Source: Timema cristinae
Lineage: Eukaryota; Arthropoda; Insecta; Phasmatodea; Timematidae
Direction: 5' to 3'
Length of the DNA: 64,000 nt
NCBI GenBank assembly: GCA_039000515.1
Contig: JBCFYV010011164.1
Coordinates: forward strand, 39,996,566-40,060,565
A program made the position numbers and the translations under genes. Each line of letters opens with the position of its first letter. Positions within the stretch are counted from its first letter, which is position 1. The notes under the pieces were generated by a model, which saw only the letters and a list, made by a program, of their open reading frames with translations, was not told the DNA's origin and made no database searches. This document shows positions 11,009 to 21,789 of the stretch, one piece after another.

Positions 11009-11297
11009 TGTATAATGTATAATGTATAATGTATAATGTGTAATGTGTAATGTGTAATGTGTAATGTGTAATGTATGTATATATGTATGTATATATGTAT
11101 GTATATATGTATGTATGTATATATGTATGTATATATGTATGTATATATGTATGTATATATGTATGTATATATGTATGTATATATGTATGTATGTATATGT
11201 ATGTATGTATGTATATATATATGTATATATGTATGTATATGTGTGTATATGTGTATGTGTATATGTGTGTGTATATGTGTGTATGTATGTACGTTTG
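10941..11297. repeat. Compound GTAT satellite with three sub-arrays
   Basis: The array is a mosaic. (GTAT)n spans 10941-11006. A period-7 array of TAATGTA changing to TAATGTG spans about 11006-11071. A period-12 array of GTATGTATATAT spans about 11072-11200. Impure GTGTAT follows to 11297. Every long reading frame here on both strands is a translation of the repeat and is not a gene. Confidence 0.95.
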
Positions 11298-11859
11298 TAA
11301 CGTTGAATGACATCAACATTACAAGCATGAAGGATATACTGGCGAATGAACACTATTTCGACAACACCGAAGAATAAACAATATTGTATTCACCAAAATG
11401 CCCCGTTCTCCATTAGTGTGTCTCGAGTCTCGTTAAACAGCATCCCTGTCCGCAAGGACTATATCCGCACGGAGTGTGAAAATAAGACTAAACGAGTGAT
11501 AGGTGTGGCAAGTTGAGCGCGAGGTCACCCGTTGCATCATGGGAATGACCTCGTGATGGACACGTGATGTTCTACGCGCCCCTCCAATGATCTAGTTGTT
11601 TCCTTTGGTGACTTACTACCCCTTCCCTCTGTTCCGCGTGATTGTTCTTCGATGTTCTTTTGTTCCCCCTATGGTCCCCTCCTCTCAGAGAATAACGGTT
11701 TATATACTGGTGCTGTTGTGTTGTAAACTTCACTTCTTGAATCAACCGTGTCGTTAGACACTTGCTCTAGGATGGGATTTTTCCCAAGATATATACAAAA
11801 TTAATTGTGGGCTTACTTTCTGTTATCTTGGGTTAAATCACTATTTTTGTAAACATGAC
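11298..11859 (+). other. Possible promoter part of the stem-loop unit
   Basis: A relatively GC-rich stretch with pyrimidine-rich patches (11620-11690), followed by TTTATATACTGG near 11700, a TATA-like box. About 25-30 bases later comes TTGTAAACTTCACTTC, where transcription could begin. It directly precedes the stem-loop array, so it may be its promoter or an LTR U3 region. There is no reading frame. Confidence 0.3.
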
Positions 11860-12320
11860 GAATTACGTAGCCCAACGTGGCGTAATATATTTTATTACAG
11901 GTTAAATGTATTATTGGGAGTTTTTGCCCTTCCGGCGTGGTAAATAATGGTTAAAACCATGAGGGACATTATCTTTTGTAGTTTTTTTTATCTTACATCT
12001 TTTAAGGCGTAATGCCTGGATAATATGGGAAATGTTTATAGCCCTTAAGGCTAAATATTGTGTGTACTTATTTTTTATGGCTAAGTCCATGATTTACTAT
12101 CTCCTTTAAAAAGATAGATTTTGGTTGCCATAAATAGTTGTGTTTGTAAATTGTAATTCTAAGTCATATGATACAATCCGGTTTTGAAATGCGGATTGTT
12201 AGCCTGTGGCGGCTAGTTATTGTTGTCATTATACTGCGGGTTGCCGCGGAGACCCATAGAGGGGTCGTATATTAATCTTGAAAATAATTGTTAGGACAAA
12301 TGTTGTTATGGCAACGGTAC
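11860..12320 (+). ncRNA. Array of about a dozen short stem-loops (unit 1)
   Basis: Many short perfect inverted repeats follow one another, each with a different stem. Examples are GTAATA/TATTAC (11882-11898), ATGGTT/AACCAT (11947-11960), AGGC/GCCT (12005-12016), AGCC/GGCT (12040-12052), ATGG/CCAT (12077-12090), CTATCT/AGATAG (12098-12117), ACAATCCG/CGGATTGT (12173-12199), AGCC/GGCT (12201-12214), GCGG/CCGC (12236-12247) and GACCC/GGGTC (12250-12266). An AATAAA signal lies near 12434. The same architecture occurs at 40036-40573, and CATAG(A/T)GGGGTC is common to both. It may be a structured RNA leader of a retroelement or a non-coding RNA; the function is unknown. Confidence 0.35.
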
Positions 12321-12741
12321 AACGGTATTATCATGGGCATAACCCCGTTTTTCATATATCTATATAAAAATATATATTTTTTATTTATTGTTACCTATAT
12401 TCATATATATATATATCTATTGTTATTTTTTCCAAATAAATATTTATTTACTTCACATGCAATCTTTGATTTACTATTGCAGGTAAAAAAGGTCATTGTT
12501 TTTACTCTGAGGATTCTCGCCTCTTTTCCCCCTTGACTGATAGTACAAAATAACGGGTGATGGTTGGTGAGGCTTCATGACAGCAAATTGTTGTATAGGT
12601 CAGACTGAAGGCCTATTCGCATTTATGTGGTCCTACTGCTCTTCTGCAATTAATCATTTGTTATTTTTTTATGCCCTCTTTAGTTTATGTATATGTGCGC
12701 CTGTCCTTGTCCATTAGAGGAGAAGGAGGGCGGTACAAGTT
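12321..12741. other. Tail region of stem-loop unit 1, no gene
   Basis: AT-rich sequence with an AATAAA polyadenylation-like signal near 12434 and a splice-acceptor-like TTTACTATTGCAG near 12470-12483. No coding frame is supported. Confidence 0.35.
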
Positions 12742-12808
12742 ATGGTATGGTATGGTATCGTATCGTATGGTATCGTATCGTATCGTATCGTATCGTATTG
12801 TATTGTAT
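12741..12808. repeat. Pentanucleotide microsatellite (TATGG/TATCG)n
   Basis: About 13 tandem 5-mers, with variants TATGG, TATCG and TATTG arranged in blocks. This suggests spread of point variants by slippage. Confidence 0.9.
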
Positions 12809-14105
12809 AAATGTGCTTGTGAAAAGATGGTTTGTTAAATATTTCATACTTTCACACTAATACAGATTTTTTACTCTATATTTTTACTTATTTTCCGACG
12901 TATTTATGTACATATTTTTTAGGTTAAAACTAAACACAAATCCGTGCTCTAGTCATAAACATCAAAGCCTTAGTTGTTTTTTTGTTCAACGCGTCTTATC
13001 ATATATCCATGATATTCTCATATTACACTTACGAGCTTGGGATAAGAGTAATAGAGTAATTTGTGTGGAGGTTGCGCGAGACACCATTTAGGGAACACCT
13101 TCCAAAGTACATCCGATAAGGATTCGAACTTTGTGCTCATTATTACCAAAATTTTTGTCAAACACGAAAGTGATTTGTTATAGTATGCGAATTCCAGATA
13201 TTATTTAACTAAATTCGATGTTAATCTTTTGGAATGTCACCAACATCAAAAGTTAAATTGAAAACATCATCCTTACGAAATAAAGTTAGTCAACGAAGTA
13301 TTTGACACATAACGTTGACCATCAAACCGTGGAAAATCTAAACATAAAAAAGAGTACAGTAATTATTTGACATAAAAGAGCAATCCTTTCATAATAACCC
13401 TCCTCTATTATGTGAGGCTGCGTGAGTGGGCTTAGGGAAATGAATGCGAACTGAACATTTTCAACCGAAAACTCTCCAATTATATATATATATAGGCTCG
13501 AACCAGCAATGCTTTCATTTATATTGCAACCGAATATACACGTTTTTTAAAAATAACATATCAATATTTACAAATTAAAGACTCTAAATATCTCGAATTG
13601 AGCATGGCGTAGTTTTGTGCAAACATACTTTCCAAACAGAAGGTTTTATTCCCCCAACCATCCAGTCCAAATACATAAATAAAATAACAGTTTTCAATGG
13701 TATTGTTCGCGTGGTTTGGAATGAATGACTTGCTAACGTTTTGATTAAAGTGCCCTATTCATTTTCAGAGTGCAAATTAGAGATATAAATTGCTCTGAGT
13801 CTAAAAAGCCGTATTGGAAGTGTATATGTCAATGTCACTCATACTAGCAACTAGATTTTTTGTTTTTCAAAGTAATATATTTCTGATTACTGCTTTGACG
13901 AGGATTAATTGATTTACAATACATTTTCAAAATATTTTCAGCACAATATATTAGTTTAAATAACCCATTTTTTAATTTTTGTAATCTCTTAAAATGCACC
14001 GATGGGCACATGTATTCACTGTCAAGCTCGTATATCCCGGTTTACAAGTGAGGGTAAGTCTCACTCCCCATACAGGCCTATACAGGTACATTCCTTTCGA
14101 TTCTA
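12809..14105. other. AT-rich gene-free stretch
   Basis: Nothing convincing. A degraded SINE B-like fragment, minus strand, is possible at about 13060-13140 (ACACCATTTAGGGAAC... GGATTCGAACTTTG). A short (TA)n run lies at 13483-13493. Confidence 0.4.
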
Positions 14106-14109
14106 GTTC

Positions 14110-14345
14110 ACTCATCCTTACTCTATTTGTGTACCTAGACGCTTGTCAGTCACGGTCGTGGGTTCAAACTCAGCCGGTGTCAACGGATTTTTCTTGAGTG
14201 ATAACATCATAGAACAACTTCCTTCGGAGGAGAAGTACCATTGGTCGGATGGCTTGTTGTGTTAACAACATGACACCTTATATTTGCAAATGTTGGCACT
14301 ATCAACGTTAATGGCAGCGGCCACTCGGTTGGTATAGCTTGCTTG
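14110..14345 (+). mobile_element. SINE family C copy
   Basis: A tRNA-like B box, GTGGGTTCAAACTCAGC, is followed by GGTGTCAACGGATTTTTCTT and a body with ACAACTTCCTTCGGAGGAG and ACAACATGACACCTTA. Related copies lie at 45008-45250 and 52220-52435. The end part (GGCACTATCAACG... GCGGCCACTCGG) is also found at 46060-46150 and 52910-53000. It lacks the shared A/B/D tail. Confidence 0.6.
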
Positions 14346-15925
14346 CGGGCTTACACCACGTAGCTTTTTTTTAACCTCATTAAACTCAAAAACTTGGGTT
14401 ACCTAAGTATATATAACACTTTAAAAAATAGTTTTAGAAATTATTATATTTTTTTATTTAATCAATAAAAGAAGTTAATATGTGATCATTCTTCTTTAAG
14501 TTTAAAAAAAGCGATATGTGTATAAATATGTATAGTTGTTTCATTGTACGTAAAACAAATTAAATTAATGTTTAAATGTCATTCTTATAGTACAGGGTTT
14601 TGATTTTTACAATTTAATTATTTTATATGTTTTCATCTACAGTAAAGTATTTGGCTTCAGAAGCCTATTTTACGTTATCGTAAATGTATGTGTTTTTTAT
14701 TTGTTAATAAGCTTAAATATGATATGTTGTTTGATTTTTTTTTCGGTGTATTATAATGTCCTACACAGCATGTACGTATATACTAAATTTTATCAAATAT
14801 CAGCCAAAATCTTTTTTAGTATTAAGTAAATTGATTTTTGTAATCATTGCTCCCAAAATATTTTGGTCAACCATCTCATAGCCGACTATTTAAACCCAGA
14901 TTTTTTTTTCACCCAGGGTTAATTTGACCATTTTATTTCACCAAAGTGGAACACGAAAATATTTTCTTTCTCTCTCAACTATTCCAATATTCCATTGTCG
15001 CACCCATTAAGCCTTGTTATGACCGTTCTTCTTTTGCGATGCCACTTACGGTTTCCCCCATTTATCATTCATCCATTCAACCCTTGTCTAATGATTGTAA
15101 AATAAAGGAGGGGGAGAGAAATTCGGAGGGAGATATCACCCCTTACATTCCCTCCATCTCCTCTTAGAGAACTGTTGGTTTCATTGTTTTATCGATTGGG
15201 ACAGCGTTTCGTTTCGAGTTTTTTTTTCTTTACTCTTTTTTTTTTTTTAATTTTTCAAATCCATACTGGTGTCATATGACAAGGGAGTAAGTTGACTGAT
15301 ATAGACTGGTTGCGTCCGGCTCGTTTCATATCGACAGAACCGTGTGGGTAGGGTAACGCGAGTAGGCATACATTATTCATTGTCGAGTACTTCGCTCTGG
15401 TTAATCTACTTTCCTGTCGTACAGGCCACGTTTCCGACAACGGTGGCCCTTTTTTCTTTTTTTCTTTTTTTTTTTTTTTTTTTGCCACCCTCCACCTTCC
15501 CACCCTTCTACAGCCCCACGTCGTTCTCGTCATTATTATTTCACACATATAAAGCATGTCGGTTTAAAAATGGAATATAACATAAAAATTTTACCAGAGT
15601 AGGAATATAGAAACTCTTGTCATTTCACTGGAAAAAAATTATCCTTCACTCTATATATGTTAATGTGTGTCAACGGGATTTTTTTTAAATACATGGATTA
15701 AACATTCCACAAATGTAAATTAGTTTTACTAAAAAACAAACTGGTGAAAATAAACATTTAGAAATCCCAAAAATTTAATAATGACTAAATAATAGCTGGA
15801 CTAAGTGATAAAGGACTAGATTAAATTTTGGATAAAAGTTATTATTAAAAACAAATGTGTTCATCCTTTCAACGAACAGCTAGCAGTTTGGTATCTCTGA
15901 TATCACTAAAACCTAGCATTAGTGA
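14346..15925. other. AT-rich gene-free stretch with poly-T tracts
   Basis: Contains long T runs (15235-15250 and 15453-15483) and a purine/pyrimidine-rich patch at 15100-15165. Short frames across the poly-T tract are not coding. Confidence 0.45.
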
Positions 15926-16155
15926 TGTGACCTATATCGGTGAGTAAGTGGAGTAAACATAAAGCTCGTCTAGTTTGGTTTTCCGGTGATGGGTTAGGAT
16001 TTGAAGCCAGGCTGGATACACTAAGGATGTTTGTATTCCCTTAATGTTTTCACAAACTAATTCGGGTACTTTCACTCTCAACTGTACCTTCTATACCCCT
16101 ACGATTTTAGAGTAAATATGTTGATATTTCAAACAGGTAGTAAGACATGAAATAA
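15926..16155 (+). mobile_element. SINE family B, highly diverged copy
   Basis: The order of parts fits family B: a B-box-like GGATTTGAAGCC near 15998, then a body remnant, then the tail TTTCAAACAGGTAGTAAGACATG at 16126-16148. Most of the internal sequence is too decayed to align by eye. Confidence 0.5.
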
Positions 16156-16766
16156 GAGAAAAAAATTAGCATGTATCACATCAACCACATATCGCAAATA
16201 AGCACACTTTTAGGGAAATTTGAACAACTTATACTTCACTTACTGTCATGTACCGCTAGAATTAAGGCACTTCAACATGAACCCGGATTATAACTAACAA
16301 TTTATCTCAGAAGTGAGTTTAAAATATGGCTACCCATAGAATCATTCTAGTTGTCCTTCCAAAGGGATGGTTTTAGTCTCCATCCCATGCCAGGAGACAT
16401 TTTCTTCCATTAAACCTAGAACATGTAAAATAATTTCAAGAAAACATTTGATCAAATGTTAGACTCGGAATACATGAGACAATACCTTTTCAGAGGGAGC
16501 TTATGACTGAGGAAGTGTGCTAATTCTAAAAGGAAAAACACCAAGAGGTGGATTTGAACCCTGACCCTTCGTCAGGCAATACGCAAAGCCAGAGGAATAT
16601 TACTGGGCAAGTTGAGCTTAAATTAATATTTGAATGTCATTTTTCTGAAAAAACATGGAACTAAATGGTACATGTATAGGTCAAGCTAAAATATAACGCG
16701 TACATGATGTTGGGCAGTAGGAGAATTCATCTCTATTGAATTATGTATCTTTGAAATAAATTAATA

Positions 16767-16818
<52 letters not shown>

Positions 16819-17090
16819 ATTTTAAAGAAACATAGAAAGAAAATCAGTCATTAACATAATTTTTTAAATAAGTAAAGCTTATCTCTTACGTCCCATAAAA
16901 CTGGAGAACGGAGTATCAAATCGACCTATATTACTTGGCGACACAAATTATAAGCACCATAGTGCCGACACCTTTTAGTTTATGAGTGGATAAATAGATA
17001 TGTTTTAGGTTAAATTCCCTTGTGCTCAATGATAAGATCCCTAAGCATTATGAGAATATAATTTTATTGGTACTAATTGTATATTACCAG
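16156..17090. other. gene-free stretch with (ATT)n
   Basis: Contains a minus-strand tRNA-like head fragment near 16540-16600 (AGAGGTGGATTTGAACCCTG) and a pure (ATT)n run at 16771-16817. No gene was found. Confidence 0.5.
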
Positions 17091-17096
17091 CATATT

Positions 17097-17403
17097 GTAA
17101 CCTGGTGGCTTAGAGGTAAGGTGTTGGACTTCTGATCTGGAGGTCCGGGGTTCAATTCTGGGTCCCGGCATAGATTTATCTGATTACCAAACCCTTCCTT
17201 CACCTATGACAAGACGTGTATTAATCACAACTTGTGAATGTGTGGAATGCCAGGCCTCTACCGTGGTTTGGATCCCATGTTATAAATTGAAGGTCCTCCA
17301 TTGCATCTCACAATCACCCTACCATTACACATTAGCGTAAGTGCGTATAACCCGAATGGGTAGTAAGACGCATTGATAATAATAATAATAATAATAATAA
17401 TAT
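17097..17403 (+). mobile_element. SINE family A, full-length copy
   Basis: The copy starts GTAACCTGGTGGCTTAGAGG and has the B box GGTTCAATTCTGGG. It contains the CAAGACGTGTATTAATCACA segment that only some A copies carry. It ends CCCGAATGGGTAGTAAGACG plus (TAA)n. No clear target duplication was seen. Confidence 0.9.
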
Positions 17404-17443
17404 AAATGTGAAAAATTTGAATATGTAGTATTACGCGTAGCTG

Positions 17444-17626
17444 TCATAAACTGTCATAAACCTTTTTTAACACTATTACAACAAATAAGTCATATTCATA
17501 ATGAACTGGCTTGTTTTCCAACGGGTCCGCAAGAATTTCTTCTACCTCATCATATTCGTCGTCGTCCTCTTCAACATCTTCAGCCAGGTTAATGATGATA
17601 CGTGTGTGGGTCTCACTTGCATCCAT
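17444..17626 (-). CDS. candidate 5' coding exon, acidic N-terminus
   Basis: On the minus strand AAGCAAAATGG gives a good start context, with an in-frame TAA stop 27 bases upstream. The frame begins MDASETHTRIIINLAEDVEE, continues through a strongly acidic run (DDDEYDEVEEILADPLENKP), and stays open for 60 codons. Donor-like GTs lie near the end (for example TTGTT/GTAATA), so the coding exon may stop before the frame does. Codon use is less AT-biased than the flanks. I do not recognise the protein; a soluble intracellular protein is plausible. A possible promoter lies at 18500-18640. Confidence 0.4.
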   Translation of the reverse strand: MDASETHTRIIINLAEDVEEDDDEYDEVEEILADPLENKPVHYEYDLFVVIVLKKVYDSL

Positions 17627-17659
17627 TTTGCTTATGCTCGCCTTTACAATCCGTTATAT

Positions 17660-18640
17660 TATTTTAATATGTAGGCCTATTTATGATGACTTTAAATAAT
17701 TTAACAAACAAAAATCAATATCCTTGAAAATATGTTTAGGCCTATGAAATAAATCACAATGACAAATCGAAAGCTATCCTAATTAACAAAAATCTATTTT
17801 AGATTCACTTCTCTTAAACAGTTATAAGAAAGTTTCTAATAAAACTACAATAACTTATTACTTGAAGTCTTGGCCTGGTAATTATTTAATCAACACTGGA
17901 TAAAGACTCACTAGTATTTTTTTATTACACTTCACAGATTTTGTTGGAATACTCTAAAAATCCTAAATCTCGAGGTTTAGCCTAGAGGGCAACACAACAC
18001 AATCTTGCGGTTAAAAGATATATTTTATAGTCTTGATACACAGACTTAAATTTTTGAATAATGTATATTGATCACTGAGAAACACTTGCTATTTTTTTAT
18101 CACACACTTTAATGCTATATTAGAACAATAATTATTCAAATATCACTAAAAACCTTTTATTTTCCAAGGTTAACAAACTCAACACACCGAACTAATAATC
18201 ACAAAAGAACATACAAATTACTAAGTAGCCGAGTTAATATTTAAAAAATGACGCTGTATTATTAAAATTTATAATACAATTATTAACAGTAACATAGACA
18301 CGCATAAATACTCAACTATAGAATATTTTTGTTTGCTTCAACTTGTACTCACACACGCACGTGGTTTTATTAACTGTATTTTATACGATAATTCACTGCT
18401 ATATTGTATATTTAAAATTGTGAGATGTTGGTTATCAGAATAACCGTTTGGTTGCTTGTATAGTTTTGAAGTTTGCTTTTACTGTTTAATTTAAATTAAT
18501 TATTAAAAGCAAGAGAACGTTCAAAGTGGCCATATATGCTGAAAACAAATATGGCCACTGAATACAAGCTACACTGCCATTTAGTGACGTAGAGGACCTT
18601 GTTGCCGGTTGGACGTAGAATAGTATTAATATTCGTGTTT
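17660..18640 (-). promoter_or_regulatory. Possible promoter region upstream of 17444-17626
   Basis: Within otherwise AT-rich DNA, 18527-18610 holds an 11-bp perfect inverted repeat (AGTGGCCATAT ... ATATGGCCACT). It is followed by TGACGTAG, a CRE-like half site, and CCGGTTGGACG. This is the only CpG-bearing, motif-rich spot upstream of the candidate exon, about 0.9 kb away. That distance would require a long 5' UTR or a 5' UTR intron. No TATA box was identified. Confidence 0.25.
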
Positions 18641-19059
18641 ACAAAATTTAAACTTTATATTATTTCACAAACTTTTGTATGTTTTTTCCTCTTTAATATC
18701 ACAAACCAGTTATTTATGCTAAAGATATGCGAGGCCGGTTATAAAAATATTAATAACCGAATATAATACCATTAAATATAAAATTTTACGCTGTATTTAA
18801 CCTGCAATTGCCACAAGAGTTAGAAGAAAACCTAGAATGAATTTACAAGATTTTTTTTCTTAAATTTGATTATGTAAAATAAAATTATCCTTGGGGAAAT
18901 ATTGTTAAAAGTGATTGATAATATTTTTAGTAATATAAATAAAGGTAATACTTAGCAAATAATAATTATTTCCAAATATGTTGACAAAAGCTACTTTCAG
19001 ATAATGTTGGTATTACTGATAGCATCTGCTAGGTTCTGCTATCTGTTATGTAAAACCAA

Positions 19060-20060
19060 AGAAGCGATGGGCGTACTGTATTGTGACCGTAAAAAAATAA
19101 AAAAATAAATTTTGATAACTGTAAGAGTTTCATGACCCTCCAGCCTCCCTCCGAAATCCAAATAATGGTTTTCGCGATGCCGTCTGTATCTCGGACTAGA
19201 GCCGAACCGTTTTACTATTCGGGTTAAAATTTGATATCCAAGATGGTGACCTGGTGGTTTAGAGGTAGGGTGTCAGACTTCTGTGCTGGGGGTCCGGGGT
19301 TCAATCTTGAGTCCCGGCACAGATTTATCTCACTGCCAAACCCATCCTTCACCTCTGACAAGACGTGTATTAATCACAATTTGTGAATGTGTGGAATTCC
19401 AGGCCTCTACCGTGGTTCGGATTCCACATTAAACTGTAGGTCCTCCATTTCATCTCACAAATCACCTTACCATTACACATTAACACATTAACGTGCGTGC
19501 GAATTACCCGAACGGGTAGTAAGACGTGGTGATGATAATAATAATAATAATAATAATATAATAATAATATCTAAGATTTTCATAAGGTTCCCCCGAGGTA
19601 TTTTTGTAATTATGAATCCAACCCTAATATTAAGGGTAGCAAACTAAAGAGCAAAAACAGATAAAATCGATTTTCTCAAAATTCACTCAAACGAATTTTA
19701 TTAAATTTTGTGTTCATTCATTGCGTAACACAAACAAAATGACAACTTATATTTTTACATGAAAATAGCTTTAGGGGTATTTTACACGAAAAGAAATTTC
19801 TAATTTTGATTATATTTTTGCAATTATTTGAGATAAGAAATAACATATTATTTTAAATTGTAGTAGATTCTACTATTAAAAGTAAGATATTTTAATTGGA
19901 ATACATGTTTACCAAACCAATAGTTTATGAGCTATAGTTAAATATTTATTGTATATTTTTTATTGAGCTCGTTGACAATTTAATTGATTGTTATGCTCTT
20001 TGTAAGAGAGAGATATTGCTTTTTTCTCAACGTTTCCGTAACAGTGTATATTATTCCATG
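19060..20060 (+). repeat. Ancient dispersed repeat family R, copy 1 (split by SINE A)
   Basis: The order of motifs is TTTTCGCGATGCCGTCTGTAT, TAGAGCC...CCGTTTTACT, then (after the SINE) TTTTCATAAGGTTCCCCC, CCCTAATATTAAGGGTAG, ATAAAATCGATTTTCTC, ACATGAAAATAGCTTTAGGG and CCAATAGTTTATGAGCTAT. The same motifs occur in the same order at 27185-28110 and, in parts, at 46810-47760. The repeat is old and several hundred bp to 1 kb long. No coding content was recognised. Confidence 0.6.
19245..19566 (+). mobile_element. SINE family A, full-length copy with 11-bp TSD
   Basis: A complete A copy flanked by ATATCCAAGAT (19234-19244) and ATATCTAAGAT (19567-19577). Removing it restores the order of repeat family R seen at 27.6 kb, which independently confirms both edges. 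The tail is CCCGAACGGGTAGTAAGACG plus (TAA)n. Confidence 0.95.
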
Positions 20061-20223
20061 TATGCTATTTGGTAATGCGTTTTTCCAACAATGTACATTA
20101 TTTATTTTCACAAATCTTACCGGTTTTTAGTAAATGAATTTAATTTAAGATAAAGCTAAGAGAAAATCTATCTAGTGCATAATTTAATTTATTTTACCAT
20201 GTGTACACCTTCCTTGTTATGTT

Positions 20224-20424
20224 TTAAGAGAAAAACTGAGAAATCCACATTTCAGTACGTTTACTACGCGTAGTTCGACGTAATAATGTATATAGATAGT
20301 TATTCCGTATCCCACACGGATAACGGGACACTTTTGTAGAGTCAATTTTCCATAGGAGTGGTGGTAGCGAATAGCTAGCAGAAGATGTAAAAACTGTTAA
20401 AAAGAAAACATAGCTAAAAGCCAT
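20224..20424 (-). CDS. Candidate small secreted peptide, 66 aa
   Basis: The minus-strand ATG at 20422-20424 lies in the context AAACATATGG. It opens a 66-residue frame starting MAFSYVFFLTVFTSSAS, which looks like a signal peptide with likely cleavage after residue 16-17. A basic segment (LLRRTTRSKR) about ten residues before the end contains an RSKR furin-type site. There is only one cysteine in the mature part. A splice-acceptor-like TTTCTTTTTAACAG lies inside the signal region, so this could instead be part of a last exon. It is only modestly long for an AT-rich genome, so chance is possible. Confidence 0.25.
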   Translation of the reverse strand: MAFSYVFFLTVFTSSASYSLPPLLWKIDSTKVSRYPCGIRNNYLYTLLRRTTRSKRTEMWISQFFS

Positions 20425-20890
20425 ATGTTTGTTGTGCAAGTTTAACTGCCAAAAGAGATAGCAAATCATTGTTTGGTGAATGGTCACATGAGAGTGGGTC
20501 TGGTAACTTTTGCTAGTTGTAACCAAATTTCTAACCGTATGGCTCGTGTCTTAAGTCATATTGTATTAATTAGAAAACAGCTGTTAAATTGAGGGCATTG
20601 TCATCATTATATCATATTTTCTTTTAAAAAATATACAACAATAAATATTTTAAAATGAGAAAATGATTTCACTAATCCTAATTTCGCTGTTGTCAAGTAA
20701 ATGAGACGTAAAATAAAATCACTACAGTGCGATTTATGGTTAGAGTTTAATCGTTTGCTTAGTATCCCAGAAAGTCAGCCTTTGGATGGTTTCTTAATGT
20801 TCACTTTCTAAGCACAACGATGTATAAGCTCACTGTTTATAATCCAACTTAACAATTTACATAAAATACACCCCTAATTATTTTATTTTA
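20425..20890. other. AT-rich gene-free stretch
   Basis: No repeats or exon signals that I can support. Confidence 0.4.
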
Positions 20891-21107
20891 GCACCATATC
20901 TTACTACTCGCTCGTATTATACGCCTATTTACTAATTACGCTAATGTGTTAAAGAGGAGGATGGTTGATCTAGATAAAGTGTACTCGCATTTGCGAAAAA
21001 CTACCTTCAATACAACCGACCCGGATTTGAACACCAATCTCCCCGTCATAGGTAGGCCAGTCTCTTGCTAAAGTGACGCCTTAGATCATGTTGCCACTGA
21101 AGCGAAT
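20891..21107 (-). mobile_element. SINE family B, full-length diverged copy
   Basis: On the minus strand the head lies at 21107 (CAGTGGCAACATGATCTAAG), with B box GTTCAAATCCGGGT and body remnants. The tail is reversed at 20891-20925 (the complement of CGAGCGAGTAGTAAGATATGG). Confidence 0.8.
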
Positions 21108-21785
21108 CCTAAGTTATCAGCCTTGAATAAAATAACTAAAAAAAAATTTTAAATAACATATATACACACAATTAAAATTTGTAATACAAATACGCAATAA
21201 TAAAGGATTCATATGCAATTAGAAATTCTGAATCTTAATATTTTGAAATATTTGAAATCGATTGGAAATTTCTAATCCAAACGAATACTAGATTCGGATT
21301 CAGTGGGAATCGAAACTCAAATCTATAAGTGAGAATCTTAGATAATTTATTTTTTTAGAGAAGTTAACATTAGTATATTATTTACTAAACGATAGAAACC
21401 TGTGAATTTCACAATAGTACTAATATATTTTTCATTATATGAGCCCAGTTCTAATGACATTATTTTTTATTTGATTTGATTTTTAGTTAAATACTTAATT
21501 TAGCTTGATTTGATTTCAAATTTGACTCGAAACATTATCATTTTAAAATATTCGATTCTAGTAAGTAATCAAAGATTCGGATTCGATTAAAAATTGAAAA
21601 TTCTAAATTCTCATGGGTTACAGAAATATATCCATTAGTATATTTTTATAGGAATAGACACACACACATATTTCGCGCCCTGCCTGAATATCCCTCACCA
21701 CTACACTCATTTAATATCAATGTTAGAGAAGATCGGTATAAACTAGAGAGAAAGAAAGTTGATCGCAAACCTGTACCTGTGACAG
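21108..21785. other. AT-rich gene-free stretch
   Basis: Many repeated GATTCGAAT/ATTCGAATC-like motifs occur between 21230 and 21600, giving a loosely self-similar AT-rich block. No gene is supported. Confidence 0.35.
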
Positions 21786-21789
21786 CGAT

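Noticed and set aside
10756..11377. Long overlapping frames up to 190 codons rich in Thr-Tyr-Ile-His or Val-Cys-Met-Tyr on both strands
   Set aside because: They are translations of the GTAT satellite in several registers and carry no unique sequence except at the SINE B edge.
15255..15580. 100-codon and 78-codon frames on opposite strands
   Set aside because: Both rely on the poly-T/poly-A tract and have no coding features outside it.
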